This document shows positions 38,241-46,406 of a stretch of DNA of 64,000 nucleotides, piece after piece. Under the pieces are notes generated by a model. That model was not told where the DNA came from and ran no database searches. It saw nothing but the letters and a program-made list of their open reading frames with translations. Numbering within the stretch: position 1 is the stretch's first letter; each line of letters begins with the position of its first letter. The stretch is from Deltaproteobacteria bacterium (GTDB lineage: Bacteria; Desulfobacterota; Anaeroferrophillalia; Anaeroferrophillales; Tharpellaceae), in NCBI GenBank assembly GCA_016938065.1, contig JAFGVI010000118.1:40374-104373 (forward strand), in the 5' to 3' direction. A program made the translations under genes and the position numbers.

Positions 38241-39026
38241 ATGTCTAAAATTCACCCAACAGCTATATTGTCAGCTCAAGTCAGCCTGGCTGAAGATGTG
38301 ACGATCGGCCCCTATGCGGTCATTGCCGGCGAAGTCAGTCTCGGCAAGGGAACGGTCATTGATCACCATGCCACAATCCAGGGCAGAACTTCTCTCGGGG
38401 CAAACTGTCGCGTCTACCCTTACGCTCTGGTCGGCACCGACCCGCAGGACCTTAAACATCAGGAGGGCCGCTCCGAGCTCAGTATCGGCGACCATACCGT
38501 CATCAGAGAATATGCCACCATCAGCCGGGGCACCGAACATGGCGGTGGGATTACCCGCCTGGGCTCGCATAATTTTATCATGGCCTACTCCCATATTGCT
38601 CATGACTGCCAGTTCGGCAATCATATCATTCTCTCCAACGGCGCCACTTTTGGCGGCCACAGTGAAGTGGAAGATCATGCAATAATCGGAGGGTTGAGCG
38701 CCATTCATCAGTTCTGCCGCATCGGGGCCTACTCCTTTATCGGCGGAGCGTCCGGGGTCAGCCAGGACATCCCTCCCTATGTCCTGGCCAACGGCAATCA
38801 TACCCGCCTTTACGGGCTGAACAGTGAAGGTTTAAAGAGACATGGTTTCAGCCGGGAAACCATCAAAACCATCACCCAGGCCTTTCGCATTCTTTTTCGC
38901 ACTACCGGCCTTTCCCTGGCTAAAGCCATTGACAAAGTAGAGAAGGAGATCGAGCAGACCCCTGAGGTCGTACACATGATAAACTTTATCAGACAGTCAA
39001 AACGGGGCGTATGTCGCAGAAAATAG
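38241..39026 (+). CDS. lpxA: UDP-N-acetylglucosamine acyltransferase LpxA
   Basis: 261 residues. Left-handed beta-helix of hexapeptide repeats (IHPTAILSAQVSLAEDVTIG). First acylation of lipid A. The catalytic His region is SHIAHDCQFGNHI, and GLNSEGLKRHGFS is the usual C-terminal signature. Its last 16 bases overlap the next gene. Confidence 0.96.
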   Translation: MSKIHPTAILSAQVSLAEDVTIGPYAVIAGEVSLGKGTVIDHHATIQGRTSLGANCRVYPYALVGTDPQDLKHQEGRSELSIGDHTVIREYATISRGTEHGGGITRLGSHNFIMAYSHIAHDCQFGNHIILSNGATFGGHSEVEDHAIIGGLSAIHQFCRIGAYSFIGGASGVSQDIPPYVLANGNHTRLYGLNSEGLKRHGFSRETIKTITQAFRILFRTTGLSLAKAIDKVEKEIEQTPEVVHMINFIRQSKRGVCRRK

Positions 39027-39985
39027 AACCTTCAGAAATCATTCGGGCGGGTGTCGTCGGGGTTGGCCATCTGGGTGCTTTCCACGCCGAGAAGTATGCC
39101 GCAATCAACCATGTCGAACTGGTCGGCGTCTATGATCCAGACAGCAAAAGAGCCGGCGAGATCGGACGAAAGCTCTCGGTGCCGGCCTTTAAAAAGCTTG
39201 ACGAACTGCTGTCACAATGCCGGGCGGTCTCCATCGCGGCCCCGACTTCAGCCCATTTTGCTCTGGCCCAGACAGCTTTAGAGAAAAAAATTGATGTCCT
39301 GATTGAAAAACCGATAACCACTACCGAAGACGAAGCCCGGAAACTGATCGATCTGGCCCGAAAAAATCAATGTATTCTTCAGGTCGGCCTGCTCGAACGT
39401 TTCAACCCGGCCTTTACCAACACCCGTGAACATCTGCATAATCCACGATTTGTTGAAGTACACCGGCTCTCCCCGTTCAGCTTTCGCAGTATCGATATCG
39501 ATGTCATTCTTGATCTGATGATTCACGACCTCGACCTTATGCATGAAATCATAAAAAGCCCGATAACCAGGATTGACGCCGTGGGAGTGCCGGTTATTTC
39601 CAGACAAACCGACATTGCCAATGTACGTATCCATTTTGAAAATGGTGCCGTAGCCAATCTCACGGCCAGCCGGGTCTCTTTGAATCCTGAACGTAGAATC
39701 AGAATTTTTCAGCCGGACGGTTACTTCTCACTTGATTTCAGCAATTTCAAGACTACTATCTGCCGCCGTCAGGAAGGCAGCTACCTTGAACCCCTGCCCC
39801 AGATTACCGCCGAAGATCTCAGTTTTCCCAAAAGTGACAACTTAAAGCTTGAAATTGAAGATTTTATCGATGCCATCCGCCAGCGCCGCAAGCCCCTTGT
39901 CAGCGGTGAGGACGGCCTGCTGGCGCTGTCGACCGCGATCCGCATCAAGGAAAGCATTAAACAGCAGCAACACGTCTGGCAATGA
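39011..39985 (+). CDS. Gfo/Idh/MocA-family oxidoreductase in the lipid A cluster
   Basis: 324 residues. Rossmann NAD(P) fold GVVGVGHLGAFHAEKYA, then EKPITTTEDEARKLI (catalytic Lys of EKP) and DLMIHDLDLMHEI (family His). Overlaps lpxA and lpxB, so it belongs to lipid A synthesis. The GnnA enzyme that oxidises UDP-GlcNAc for 3-amino-lipid A is of this superfamily, but its aminotransferase partner GnnB is not in the window. Substrate therefore open. Confidence 0.88.
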   Translation: MSQKIEPSEIIRAGVVGVGHLGAFHAEKYAAINHVELVGVYDPDSKRAGEIGRKLSVPAFKKLDELLSQCRAVSIAAPTSAHFALAQTALEKKIDVLIEKPITTTEDEARKLIDLARKNQCILQVGLLERFNPAFTNTREHLHNPRFVEVHRLSPFSFRSIDIDVILDLMIHDLDLMHEIIKSPITRIDAVGVPVISRQTDIANVRIHFENGAVANLTASRVSLNPERRIRIFQPDGYFSLDFSNFKTTICRRQEGSYLEPLPQITAEDLSFPKSDNLKLEIEDFIDAIRQRRKPLVSGEDGLLALSTAIRIKESIKQQQHVWQ

Positions 39986-41112
39986 AAGAGTTCCCGCACC
40001 TGAGCATTATTGCCGGTGAAGACTCCGGCGATTTTCATGGTGCCAATCTTGCGGCCGCTTTGCGCCGCCAACTGCCACAGATCCGGCTCTCCGGAATTGG
40101 CGGGCAAAAGATGGGTGAGCAAGGGGTCGAACTGATTTTCCCCTCGGCCCGGCTTGCCGTCGTCGGCATAACTGAAGTGTTAAAACGCCTGCCGGATATT
40201 TTTTCCGGCTGCCGGGCCCTGCGCAGACACCTGCGCGAATCGCGTCCGGACCTGCTGGTGCTGATTGATTTCCCCGATTTCAACCTCCATCTGGTTGCCC
40301 CCTATGCCCGTAAGCTAAAGATACCGATCGTCTACTATATCAGTCCTCAGGTCTGGGCCTGGCGCCAGGGAAGGGTTGCCGCCATTAACAGGCTTGTCGA
40401 AAAAATTCTGGTTATCCTGCCTTTTGAGAAAGAATTTTATCATCGCCGCGGCGTCGCTGTTGAATATGTCGGTCATCCTTTGCTTGACGAATTTGAAAAT
40501 TTTCGCAGCCTTCCGCACCGGCACCGCTCTTTAATCGCCCTGATTCCCGGCAGCCGCAGCAGTGAGGTCAAAAGATTGCTGCCTTTGATGTTAACGGCTG
40601 CCCGCCTCTATAGCAGAAGGCAGCCGGAAGCCAGATTTATCATTCCCGTAGCACCGTCGCTTTCCCTCGATTTTATTCGGCAAATGATACCGACAAGTCT
40701 GCGCGAAAAGATTATCCTGTTGCGGCAACCTCTATCCCAGGCTCTGGTAAAAGTCTCCTTCGCCCTCGTGACCTCAGGAACAGCAACCCTCGAAACGGCG
40801 TTAGCTGAAGTCCCGATGGTGGTTGTTTACAAGGTCAACCTCTTTTCGTATTGGCTGGGCAAAAAATTAATCTCAGTACCTCATATCAGTCTTGTAAACC
40901 TGGTCGCTGAAAAAGAAATTGTCCCGGAGTTGATTCAAAACGATGTCCTTCCAGAACAGATTACAAAACAGATGCGCCGACTGATGGACAACCATGAGAC
41001 CTACGATAAAATCTGCCGGGAATTAAAAGAGCTCAAGAAAAAATTGGGCAAAGCCGGCGCATCGGAACGGGCCGCGCAAGCCATCCTTGCCATACTTAAA
41101 AAACACCAGTAA
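39982..41112 (+). CDS. lpxB: Lipid-A-disaccharide synthase
   Basis: 376 residues. GT-B glycosyltransferase joining UDP-2,3-diacylglucosamine and lipid X. Motifs IIAGEDSGDFHGANL, GIGGQKM, IDFPDFNLHL, YYISPQVWAWR and LTPLPGSRSSEVKR-like LIPGSRSSEVKRLLP; TSGTATLE near the end. Overlaps the preceding gene by four bases. Last gene of the lysS/lol/bam/lpx run. Confidence 0.97.
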   Translation: MKEFPHLSIIAGEDSGDFHGANLAAALRRQLPQIRLSGIGGQKMGEQGVELIFPSARLAVVGITEVLKRLPDIFSGCRALRRHLRESRPDLLVLIDFPDFNLHLVAPYARKLKIPIVYYISPQVWAWRQGRVAAINRLVEKILVILPFEKEFYHRRGVAVEYVGHPLLDEFENFRSLPHRHRSLIALIPGSRSSEVKRLLPLMLTAARLYSRRQPEARFIIPVAPSLSLDFIRQMIPTSLREKIILLRQPLSQALVKVSFALVTSGTATLETALAEVPMVVVYKVNLFSYWLGKKLISVPHISLVNLVAEKEIVPELIQNDVLPEQITKQMRRLMDNHETYDKICRELKELKKKLGKAGASERAAQAILAILKKHQ

Positions 41113-41339
41113 TTATAAACATTTACACAACGCCAACAAATGCCTGTTCGAGTCCGGCTTGAGGCAGAAATTTAACTGCCGCAAGTCATCTATTATTTGC
41201 ATTTCGCAAAAAAATCTGTTATCGTTCAAAGTATAGAAAAAAGATCAGCTATCATCAGCGCAGCTGGACTTTATGACAGTCGCTGATTACTGCAGCACTG
41301 AGAAGGCACTAAACAGGGATAGATAAGGAGGGTCTTAAA

Positions 41340-41996
41340 ATGGAAAACCAGCCAACCAACACCAGAATTTCACTGCTTTCAAGCATGAATGCTTTTTACG
41401 GCAACCCCAATCTTTCTCCCGAAACCGAAGCCGCCATTGAAAAGGGGGCTCGCGCCCCGGAGGTTTACTCACCGAATGCAAATGAACCGGTAGCGCCCGA
41501 GCAGAACAGAGCGGCAGAGACCAGGCAGGCTCAAAACAATAATCCGGCCGAAGCATTTTTCTCGCAGACTACGGAACAGATTGACATCAGCAGCCAGGCC
41601 GTCGCCCTGCAACAACAGCAACAGCAACAACAGGTACAGCAGCAACAACAGCAAAGAACTGCGAATTCGCCGGCGGAAACCGGGGGCACACCTGAGCCTT
41701 CCGCCAATGTGAGACCACCAGCCCCGCGAGAAGCTAGTGGTGCCAATGCTGCCGGAGCCGGGCAGAATCAGGCGGCAAATCAGGCCCAGGCAACACCCAG
41801 GGCGGAACCGAGAGCTGCCAGCGGGTTAAACAGTGAGCCCCGGCCTCCCCTGCAACCTGAAGGCACAAACATAAACCAACCCCAGACTAATGCCGCTTTC
41901 AATCCGCTGCAAAACGGCTACGCACAATTCGGCAACGGCCCCGGCGCGGCCAGCAATGCCAGTCAGCCAGGCGCTCTATTAAGTGCCATGGGTTAA
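41340..41996 (+). CDS. Low-complexity Gln/Ala/Pro-rich protein
   Basis: 218 residues with a strong ribosome-binding site (AAGGAGGGT). No signal peptide or membrane helix. Central polyglutamine tracts (QQQQQQQQ-V-QQQQQQ, about residues 89-105) are followed by an Asn/Ala/Pro/Gln-rich region. N-terminal ISLLSSMNAFYGNPNL and C-terminal QPGALLSAMG are the only ordered-looking parts. Probably disordered. Function unknown; a strong hairpin follows. Confidence 0.75.
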   Translation: MENQPTNTRISLLSSMNAFYGNPNLSPETEAAIEKGARAPEVYSPNANEPVAPEQNRAAETRQAQNNNPAEAFFSQTTEQIDISSQAVALQQQQQQQQVQQQQQQRTANSPAETGGTPEPSANVRPPAPREASGANAAGAGQNQAANQAQATPRAEPRAASGLNSEPRPPLQPEGTNINQPQTNAAFNPLQNGYAQFGNGPGAASNASQPGALLSAMG

Positions 41997-42018
41997 AACT
42001 CTATACTGAACAATCAAG

Positions 42019-42056
42019 CTGCCTTCGTCAGGCGCACAACAGCCCGACGAAGGCAG
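42019..42056. terminator. Hairpin between convergent Q-rich gene and epimerase gene
   Basis: 11-bp perfect stem (CTGCCTTCGTC at 42019-42029 with 42046-42056), 16-base loop. It can serve both converging genes; T-runs are weak. Confidence 0.7.
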
Positions 42057-42089
42057 TTATCATCAGTTAGTCCGATAAACAATCACTTC

Positions 42090-43097
42090 TTAACAACCAT
42101 AATAATCGCGATACCAGTCAATAAACTTGCCGATTCCCTGTTCCAGCGTCGTATGAGGACTGAAGCCGACCGCACTCTGCAGGTCGACGATGTCAGCATA
42201 CGTTGCCGGGACATCGCCGGGCTGCATCGGCAACAGCTCCTGCTTGGCTTTTCGGCCCAGTTTCCTTTCCAGAATATCGATAAAATCGAGTAGTTTTACA
42301 GGACTGTGGTTGCCTATATTGTAAAGACGGTACGGGGCCGGACTGGTGCCGGGGTCTGGGTCGGCTCCATTCCAGTTGCGGTCAGCTTCCGGCAGATGGG
42401 AAAGTAAACGCACGATTCCTTCGACAATATCATCAATGTAGGTAAAATCCCGCTGCATCAGTCCTTGATTAAAAACCTTGATCGGCTCGCCGGCCAAAAT
42501 CGCCTTGGTAAAAAGAAAAAGCGCCATGTCGGGCCGACCCCAGGGTCCGTAAACAGTGAAAAAACGCAGACCCGTAACCGGCATGCCGTAGAGATGACTG
42601 TAAGCGTGGGCCATCAGTTCATTGGCCTTTTTACTGGCAGCATAGAGACTGACCGGATGATCGACGTTATCGTGTACGGAAAACGGCATCCGCGTGTTCA
42701 GCCCGTAAACCGAACTGGATGAAGCGTAGATCAGATGTTCCACGCGGTTATGACGACAACCTTCAAGAATATTAAGAAATCCCGACAGATTACTGTCGAC
42801 ATAAGCCTTGGGATTTTCCAGACTGTAGCGAACCCCGGCCTGGGCTGCCAGATTGATGACCTGATCAAAGGCCGCCTCCCGGAAAAGCTTCTCCATCCCC
42901 TCACCGTTCATCAGATCAAGCTTGACAAAAGTAAAATTTTTATGCCGGCAGAGAATTGCCAGGCGATCCTTTTTCAGTGCAACATCATAATAATCGTTTA
43001 GATTATCGAGTCCAACGACTTCCCTCCCCTCCGCCAGCAGTCGCAAACTGACGTGAAAGCCGATAAATCCGGCAGCACCCGTGACTAATATGCTCAT
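42090..43097 (-). CDS. UDP-glucuronate 4-epimerase-type NAD-dependent sugar epimerase
   Basis: 335 residues, extended SDR. Cofactor motif TGAAGFIGFHVSLRLL, catalytic YAASKK with upstream Ser (ASSSSVYG), and FFTVYGPWGRPDMALFLF typical of the UDP-glucuronate epimerase (LspL/CapI) group. Makes galacturonate-type nucleotide sugars for surface polysaccharide. Stands alone between two hairpins. Confidence 0.93.
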   Translation of the reverse strand: MSILVTGAAGFIGFHVSLRLLAEGREVVGLDNLNDYYDVALKKDRLAILCRHKNFTFVKLDLMNGEGMEKLFREAAFDQVINLAAQAGVRYSLENPKAYVDSNLSGFLNILEGCRHNRVEHLIYASSSSVYGLNTRMPFSVHDNVDHPVSLYAASKKANELMAHAYSHLYGMPVTGLRFFTVYGPWGRPDMALFLFTKAILAGEPIKVFNQGLMQRDFTYIDDIVEGIVRLLSHLPEADRNWNGADPDPGTSPAPYRLYNIGNHSPVKLLDFIDILERKLGRKAKQELLPMQPGDVPATYADIVDLQSAVGFSPHTTLEQGIGKFIDWYRDYYGC

Positions 43098-43143
43098 GAC
43101 TTTTTCACTCCAACCTTTATCAGCAAGATGAAGACAAACGAAA

Positions 43144-43175
43144 AAAGACCGGCACAGCCTGACTGCCCGGTCTTT
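43144..43175 (-). terminator. Rho-independent terminator of the PilZ gene
   Basis: 9-bp stem (AAAGACCGG 43144-43152 with 43167-43175), followed on the minus strand by TTTTTT. Confidence 0.85.
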
Positions 43176-43217
43176 CTATCTGTCTTTGCAACTATTTATC
43201 GGTAAAAAACACTTTCG

Positions 43218-43535
43218 CTACATATCAAATTTGGGAGCATTGCTGACAAACTGATAATGTCCATCGAAACTTACTCCGACCCCTTCACTCTCCCTCCGAA
43301 CCACACGACCATTCATCTCAACCCATGAACCTGAACCGGAAAAGGAGTTAAGGTAGAGATTCACTTTAATATCTGTTCCATTCTCCAGAGATTGACCATC
43401 GGTTAAAAGAAAAGCTCCACTGCAGGAAACATCCCTGGTTTTCCATTTATAAGTTTCGATCTGACCGCTGCCACAAAAAGCTTCAACATGCGCTGGAACT
43501 TGTAGGTTATATCTGGTCACTACTCTTTTTTCCAT
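43218..43535 (-). CDS. PilZ-domain protein
   Basis: 105 residues, a lone PilZ domain. The c-di-GMP-binding signatures are visible: KRVVTRYNL (RxxxR-like) at the N-terminus and RDVSCSGAFL (DxSxxG). Probably a cytoplasmic c-di-GMP effector. It has its own promoter and terminator. Confidence 0.88.
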   Translation of the reverse strand: MEKRVVTRYNLQVPAHVEAFCGSGQIETYKWKTRDVSCSGAFLLTDGQSLENGTDIKVNLYLNSFSGSGSWVEMNGRVVRRESEGVGVSFDGHYQFVSNAPKFDM

Positions 43536-43571
43536 GAGATCACCTGTTCTGGAAACTGCGTCGCAAGAAAC

Positions 43572-43599
43572 TATGTAAAGATAACGTATTCACTATCAA
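43572..43599 (-). promoter_or_regulatory. Possible sigma-70 promoter of the PilZ gene
   Basis: On the minus strand TTGATA (43594-43599) and TACATA (43572-43577) with a 16-base spacer, about 40 bases before the PilZ start. Confidence 0.4.
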
Positions 43600-43785
43600 T
43601 AAAATAGAGATTCGACAGTAAATATCATTCCCTGAACTTAAATTAACTCAGCACCTCTGCATTGTTAGAATATACAACAATCTCTAAAAAAAGCAATCAG
43701 CCAAAAGTATGAAAATTATAGTAAAAAACTGATCTGTTTACACTATTTTCATACTGATAAAGCACTAGCTCTATTCGACCATTAA

Positions 43786-44208
43786 TCAGCTGAACTCCCG
43801 GGCTACCAGCTTAAAAATAGTATTGTCGGCACTCTTCATTAAAACCTCTCGCTCATCTGCAGGCAAAAAAGAGTGAGAAAAGGCCTGCTTGATAATTGCC
43901 AGTGCATCCCAAAGCGTAATCCCGCCAACCAGGCGGGAGGCAAGAAGATACTCACCGGTCAATGTGGTTTTACTGATCCCCGGATTATCGGTGCAGATGG
44001 TTAACGGCAGACCCATCTGCCAAAGCTTCTGCAAGGGATAAGGTGGATAATCAGCAAGCGCCGCCATGGCCGCCGCTCTCTTTAAACGTTCATTCGCCCC
44101 TTTTTCATTATCCCACCGATCGCTGATCACAACGAAACCGAATCGGGGCTGAAGCAAAGGCAAATTTCCCATTAAACTTTCCGTTCCGATGCAGAAACAC
44201 CGTATCAA
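43786..44208 (-). pseudogene. Adenosine-deaminase-like C-terminal fragment
   Basis: From about 44080 downward the frame reads ADYPPYPLQKLWQMG, LPLTICTDNPGISKTTLTGE and YLLASRLVGGITLW, matching the last 100 residues of adenosine/AMP deaminases (HPxxxLxxxGxxVTxxTDDP...TxLxxEY). The TDN keeps the first Asp of the metal-binding pair. The upstream two-thirds of the enzyme, including the metal-binding HxH, are missing, so it cannot be active. The frame begins overlapping the Cas1-like fragment in another frame. Interpreted as a decayed gene. Confidence 0.72.
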
Positions 44209-44389
44209 TCTGATGCCGCATCAAAAGATTGATCGCGGCACTGGTAATCTCAATACGCCCGATAATCACCAGCTGCTCGGTCTTAAAAGGAAAGATCGTC
44301 TTTAAAAGATCATCACCTTTACGCAACTGCAGAACGTCACCGTTTTTTACCAGGCGCCCATAATCTGAAACAACATAAATGATCGACAC
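44108..44389 (-). pseudogene. Cas1-like N-terminal fragment
   Basis: GTG 44389 opens a 93-residue frame: IIYVVSDYGRLVKNGDVLQL, then FPFKTEQLVIIGRIEITSAA and LLMRHQIDTVFLHRNGKF. This is the beta-sandwich N-domain of CRISPR integrase Cas1 (first ~75 residues of ~330). The catalytic E/H/D helical domain is absent and the tail is unrelated. No cas2, other cas genes or CRISPR repeats are near. A remnant; function lost. Confidence 0.68.
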
Positions 44390-44398
44390 AGTTTTACC

Positions 44399-44697
44399 CT
44401 AACCTAAAAGATCAATATTATCGCAAAAATCATCGTCATCGAGCAAAAATAAAGGCTCGTCATCCAGCAGCAAGAGAATAGCCGCTATCAGCTCATCCCG
44501 GCATAAATCAACACCCCTCGCCACTCCGACATCACTGCCAATCTGAAGAGATCCCCGGTCTAACATCTTCTCAAGCTACTTTCGCTAATCCAGGACCATC
44601 TTTTTTTCCACTCACGCTCCCACCCCTTGCAAAGCAGCTCCAGACTTATCTCTAAACCATTATTTTTTTTAAACTTCAGCGGGCCAATAGACCGCCC
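44399..44697 (-). pseudogene. Frameshifted remnant upstream of the Cas1-like fragment
   Basis: Two open segments in different frames abut. Upstream one (44697-44560) reads LKFKKNNGLEISLELL and CKGWEREWKKRWSWISESSL. The downstream one (44575-44399) reads LEKMLDRGSLQIGSDVGVAR then an acidic end (LLDDDDFCDNIDLLG) and stops nine bases before the Cas1-like start. One frameshift joins them into about 100 residues. The Trp/Lys-rich text looks genuinely coding, but I do not recognise the family. Confidence 0.5.
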
Positions 44698-45288
44698 TCA
44701 CTTATCACCTGTTAAGCAAGTTGAAAGAAGTAAATGAATTGTTTCGTCTCAATCCTTTTTATCAGAAGGCTTTTTTCATCCGGTTATATCGTAAACACCC
44801 CTATCCACTCCATTAACCACAAATCACCATACTATACAAAACCTATTTTGCAGTATTTCGTGACAATCCATCAAAAAAAACCGGTCGGCCCTGTGGAACC
44901 CGCCGTTACCGGCCTTAAAACCAGCTTCCTGATAATCATGTAACCGCGATTATGCGAAGGATCTGTTGTTTGAAATATAGGGGTTGCAATATGGTACATA
45001 TCATTCTTTTGTCAAAAAAATGGGCCTGAGCCGGTTAAGCGGAAAAAAGATAAGCATGTTTCATCCGAAGGGGCATTTTTTTCATATACTCCCCCACATC
45101 TCTAAAATTAATTACTAATTTCAATCACTTACCAACATAATTCCGGACATCATGCCAGCCGTGACGTATACATTGCACAAAAAACATATACATCGCGACC
45201 TTTTTAAAACACTTCTCTTTACCATAAACATACGGCTATAGCATGTAAATTCAATAAGTTAGATGAAAAACTGAAATTCATCCAACCA
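44698..45288. other. AT-rich gene-free stretch
   Basis: About 590 bases with no convincing gene. A 69-codon frame at 44734-44943 has no ribosome-binding site and no sensible composition. The region may hold activator-binding sites for the sigma-54 promoter that follows; no clear palindrome was found by eye. Confidence 0.6.
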
Positions 45289-45305
45289 CTGGAACGCCTT
45301 ATGCT
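45289..45305 (+). promoter_or_regulatory. Candidate sigma-54 promoter of the cytochrome/NrfD operon
   Basis: CTGGAACGCCTTATGCT has the invariant GG (45291-45292) and GC (45303-45304) with exactly 10 bases between, and 14 of 17 positions match YTGGCACGRNNNTTGCW. Transcription would start near 45316, about 60 bases before the first gene. An NtrC-type activator is encoded in the same cluster at 52745-54157. Confidence 0.6.
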
Positions 45306-45376
45306 GACTGTAGATTGTATAAAGAATACAGACAGGAGGCAGTCAAGCCTTCTGGAAATAAGCGGAGGTGAGAAAA

Positions 45377-45625
45377 ATGAAAACCATGTTACGTATCGTC
45401 ACAGTGTTTGCCGCCCTGCAGGCAACTTCGGTCTTTGCCGCTAGCGGCGCCGGGGGTGGAGGGATCGGTCTCATCGGATGGATTTTCATCGGCTTTATGG
45501 CGGTTATTGTAGCCTTCCAGTTCGTTCCCGCCGTAATTATGTTCGGCTCGATGATGGCGGCTGTTTTCGGCAAGGCTAAAAACCGGGAAAGTGCGGCGCA
45601 CAGCGCCAAGGCTGACAACTCCTGA
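45377..45625 (+). CDS. Small exported single-helix membrane protein (paralogue 1)
   Basis: 82 residues from ATG 45377, preceded by GGAGGTGA. Signal peptide to about residue 22 (VFAALQATSVFAA), Gly-rich linker GAGGGGIG, one membrane helix WIFIGFMAVIVAFQFVPAVI, and a basic tail. It shares the pattern IVxxQxVPAxxxxxxxxxA with the protein at 46112-46357, so the two are probably duplicates. First gene after the sigma-54 promoter. Possibly a small subunit of the electron-transfer complex. Confidence 0.75.
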   Translation: MKTMLRIVTVFAALQATSVFAASGAGGGGIGLIGWIFIGFMAVIVAFQFVPAVIMFGSMMAAVFGKAKNRESAAHSAKADNS

Positions 45626-45677
45626 TTGAGGCTCTACCCGAAAGATTTGCTGTAAAAAAAAGGGGGGAGGGTAAATC

Positions 45678-46091
45678 ATGCAGCTTCTTCTTATAGCTGA
45701 CAGGGATGATGAAACCAGCCGGCGGATCGTCGGGTTTTTCAGCGGCAGCGAATATCAGGTCATTGAGGCCGATTCAGTGGATGTTGTGCTTCGCAATGTT
45801 CTGAAAAAAGAAGCTAATGTCGTGCTGCTGGGAAGTGAATTCGACGGTTTGTCGGCCATGGAAATCATCCCCCTTTTAAAAAAATGTAATCAGAACCTAA
45901 CTATTATCCTTATATCAAACGAAGAGTCCCTTCCTCTTATTCGCAGATTCCGTAAAGAGGGAATATTTTATCACGCCTTGAAACCGGTAAACGGCGACGA
46001 CCGGGAGGAACTCAGACAGGTAGTGCAATGCGCTTTTCATAATTCAACAGACAGGAGACTGTCACGAAAAGATCCTGCCAGGGACATCTGA
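45678..46091 (+). CDS. Degenerate response-regulator receiver protein
   Basis: 137 residues, one receiver-like domain. The fold is readable (LLLIADRDDETSRRIVGFF, ANVVLLGSEFDG, TIILISNEES, HALKPVNG), with the distal Lys present, but the phospho-acceptor Asp position is G52 (LLGSEF instead of LLDxxL). It cannot be phosphorylated in the normal way and is probably a protein-interaction module. It sits between the two small paralogous membrane proteins. Confidence 0.8.
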   Translation: MQLLLIADRDDETSRRIVGFFSGSEYQVIEADSVDVVLRNVLKKEANVVLLGSEFDGLSAMEIIPLLKKCNQNLTIILISNEESLPLIRRFRKEGIFYHALKPVNGDDREELRQVVQCAFHNSTDRRLSRKDPARDI

Positions 46092-46111
46092 CAAAAAAAG
46101 GAGGATAAATC

Positions 46112-46357
46112 ATGAAAACGGTTACATCGACACTCTTTCTGGTTCTGGCTGTTTGCAGTCCGGCTTTTGCCGAAGGTACAACGATGGTTTACAAAAGCGG
46201 GATTCTCGTTTCCGTTTTCGTCGGCATCTGTGCGCTGATCGTTGTCGCCCAGCTGGTTCCCGCCCTGATGCTGCTCATGGGATTCATCAAGGCATCAGTC
46301 GCCGCGGCCTGCAAAAAGGAACTCCCGGCAACCGAATCATCGCGCAAAGGCAATTAA
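46112..46357 (+). CDS. Small exported single-helix membrane protein (paralogue 2)
   Basis: 81 residues after AAAGGAGG. Signal peptide TLFLVLAVCSPAFAEG, then one membrane helix ILVSVFVGICALIVVAQLVP and a cytoplasmic-type basic tail with CKKE. Related in pattern to the protein at 45377-45625 but more diverged at the ends. No known family. Confidence 0.75.
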   Translation: MKTVTSTLFLVLAVCSPAFAEGTTMVYKSGILVSVFVGICALIVVAQLVPALMLLMGFIKASVAAACKKELPATESSRKGN

Positions 46358-46406
46358 AAAAACGACCCCTACAAAAACCGCATGAGACCGATAAGGAGAA
46401 TCTTTC

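Noticed and set aside
43786-44389. A genuine Cas1-deaminase fusion protein
   Set aside because: The two parts are in different frames and each lacks its catalytic residues, so decay fits better than fusion.
44734-44943. 69-codon open frame in the AT-rich gap
   Set aside because: No ribosome-binding site, odd residue composition, no family resemblance.
44399-45376. CRISPR array next to the Cas1 remnant
   Set aside because: No regularly spaced direct repeats could be found by eye.
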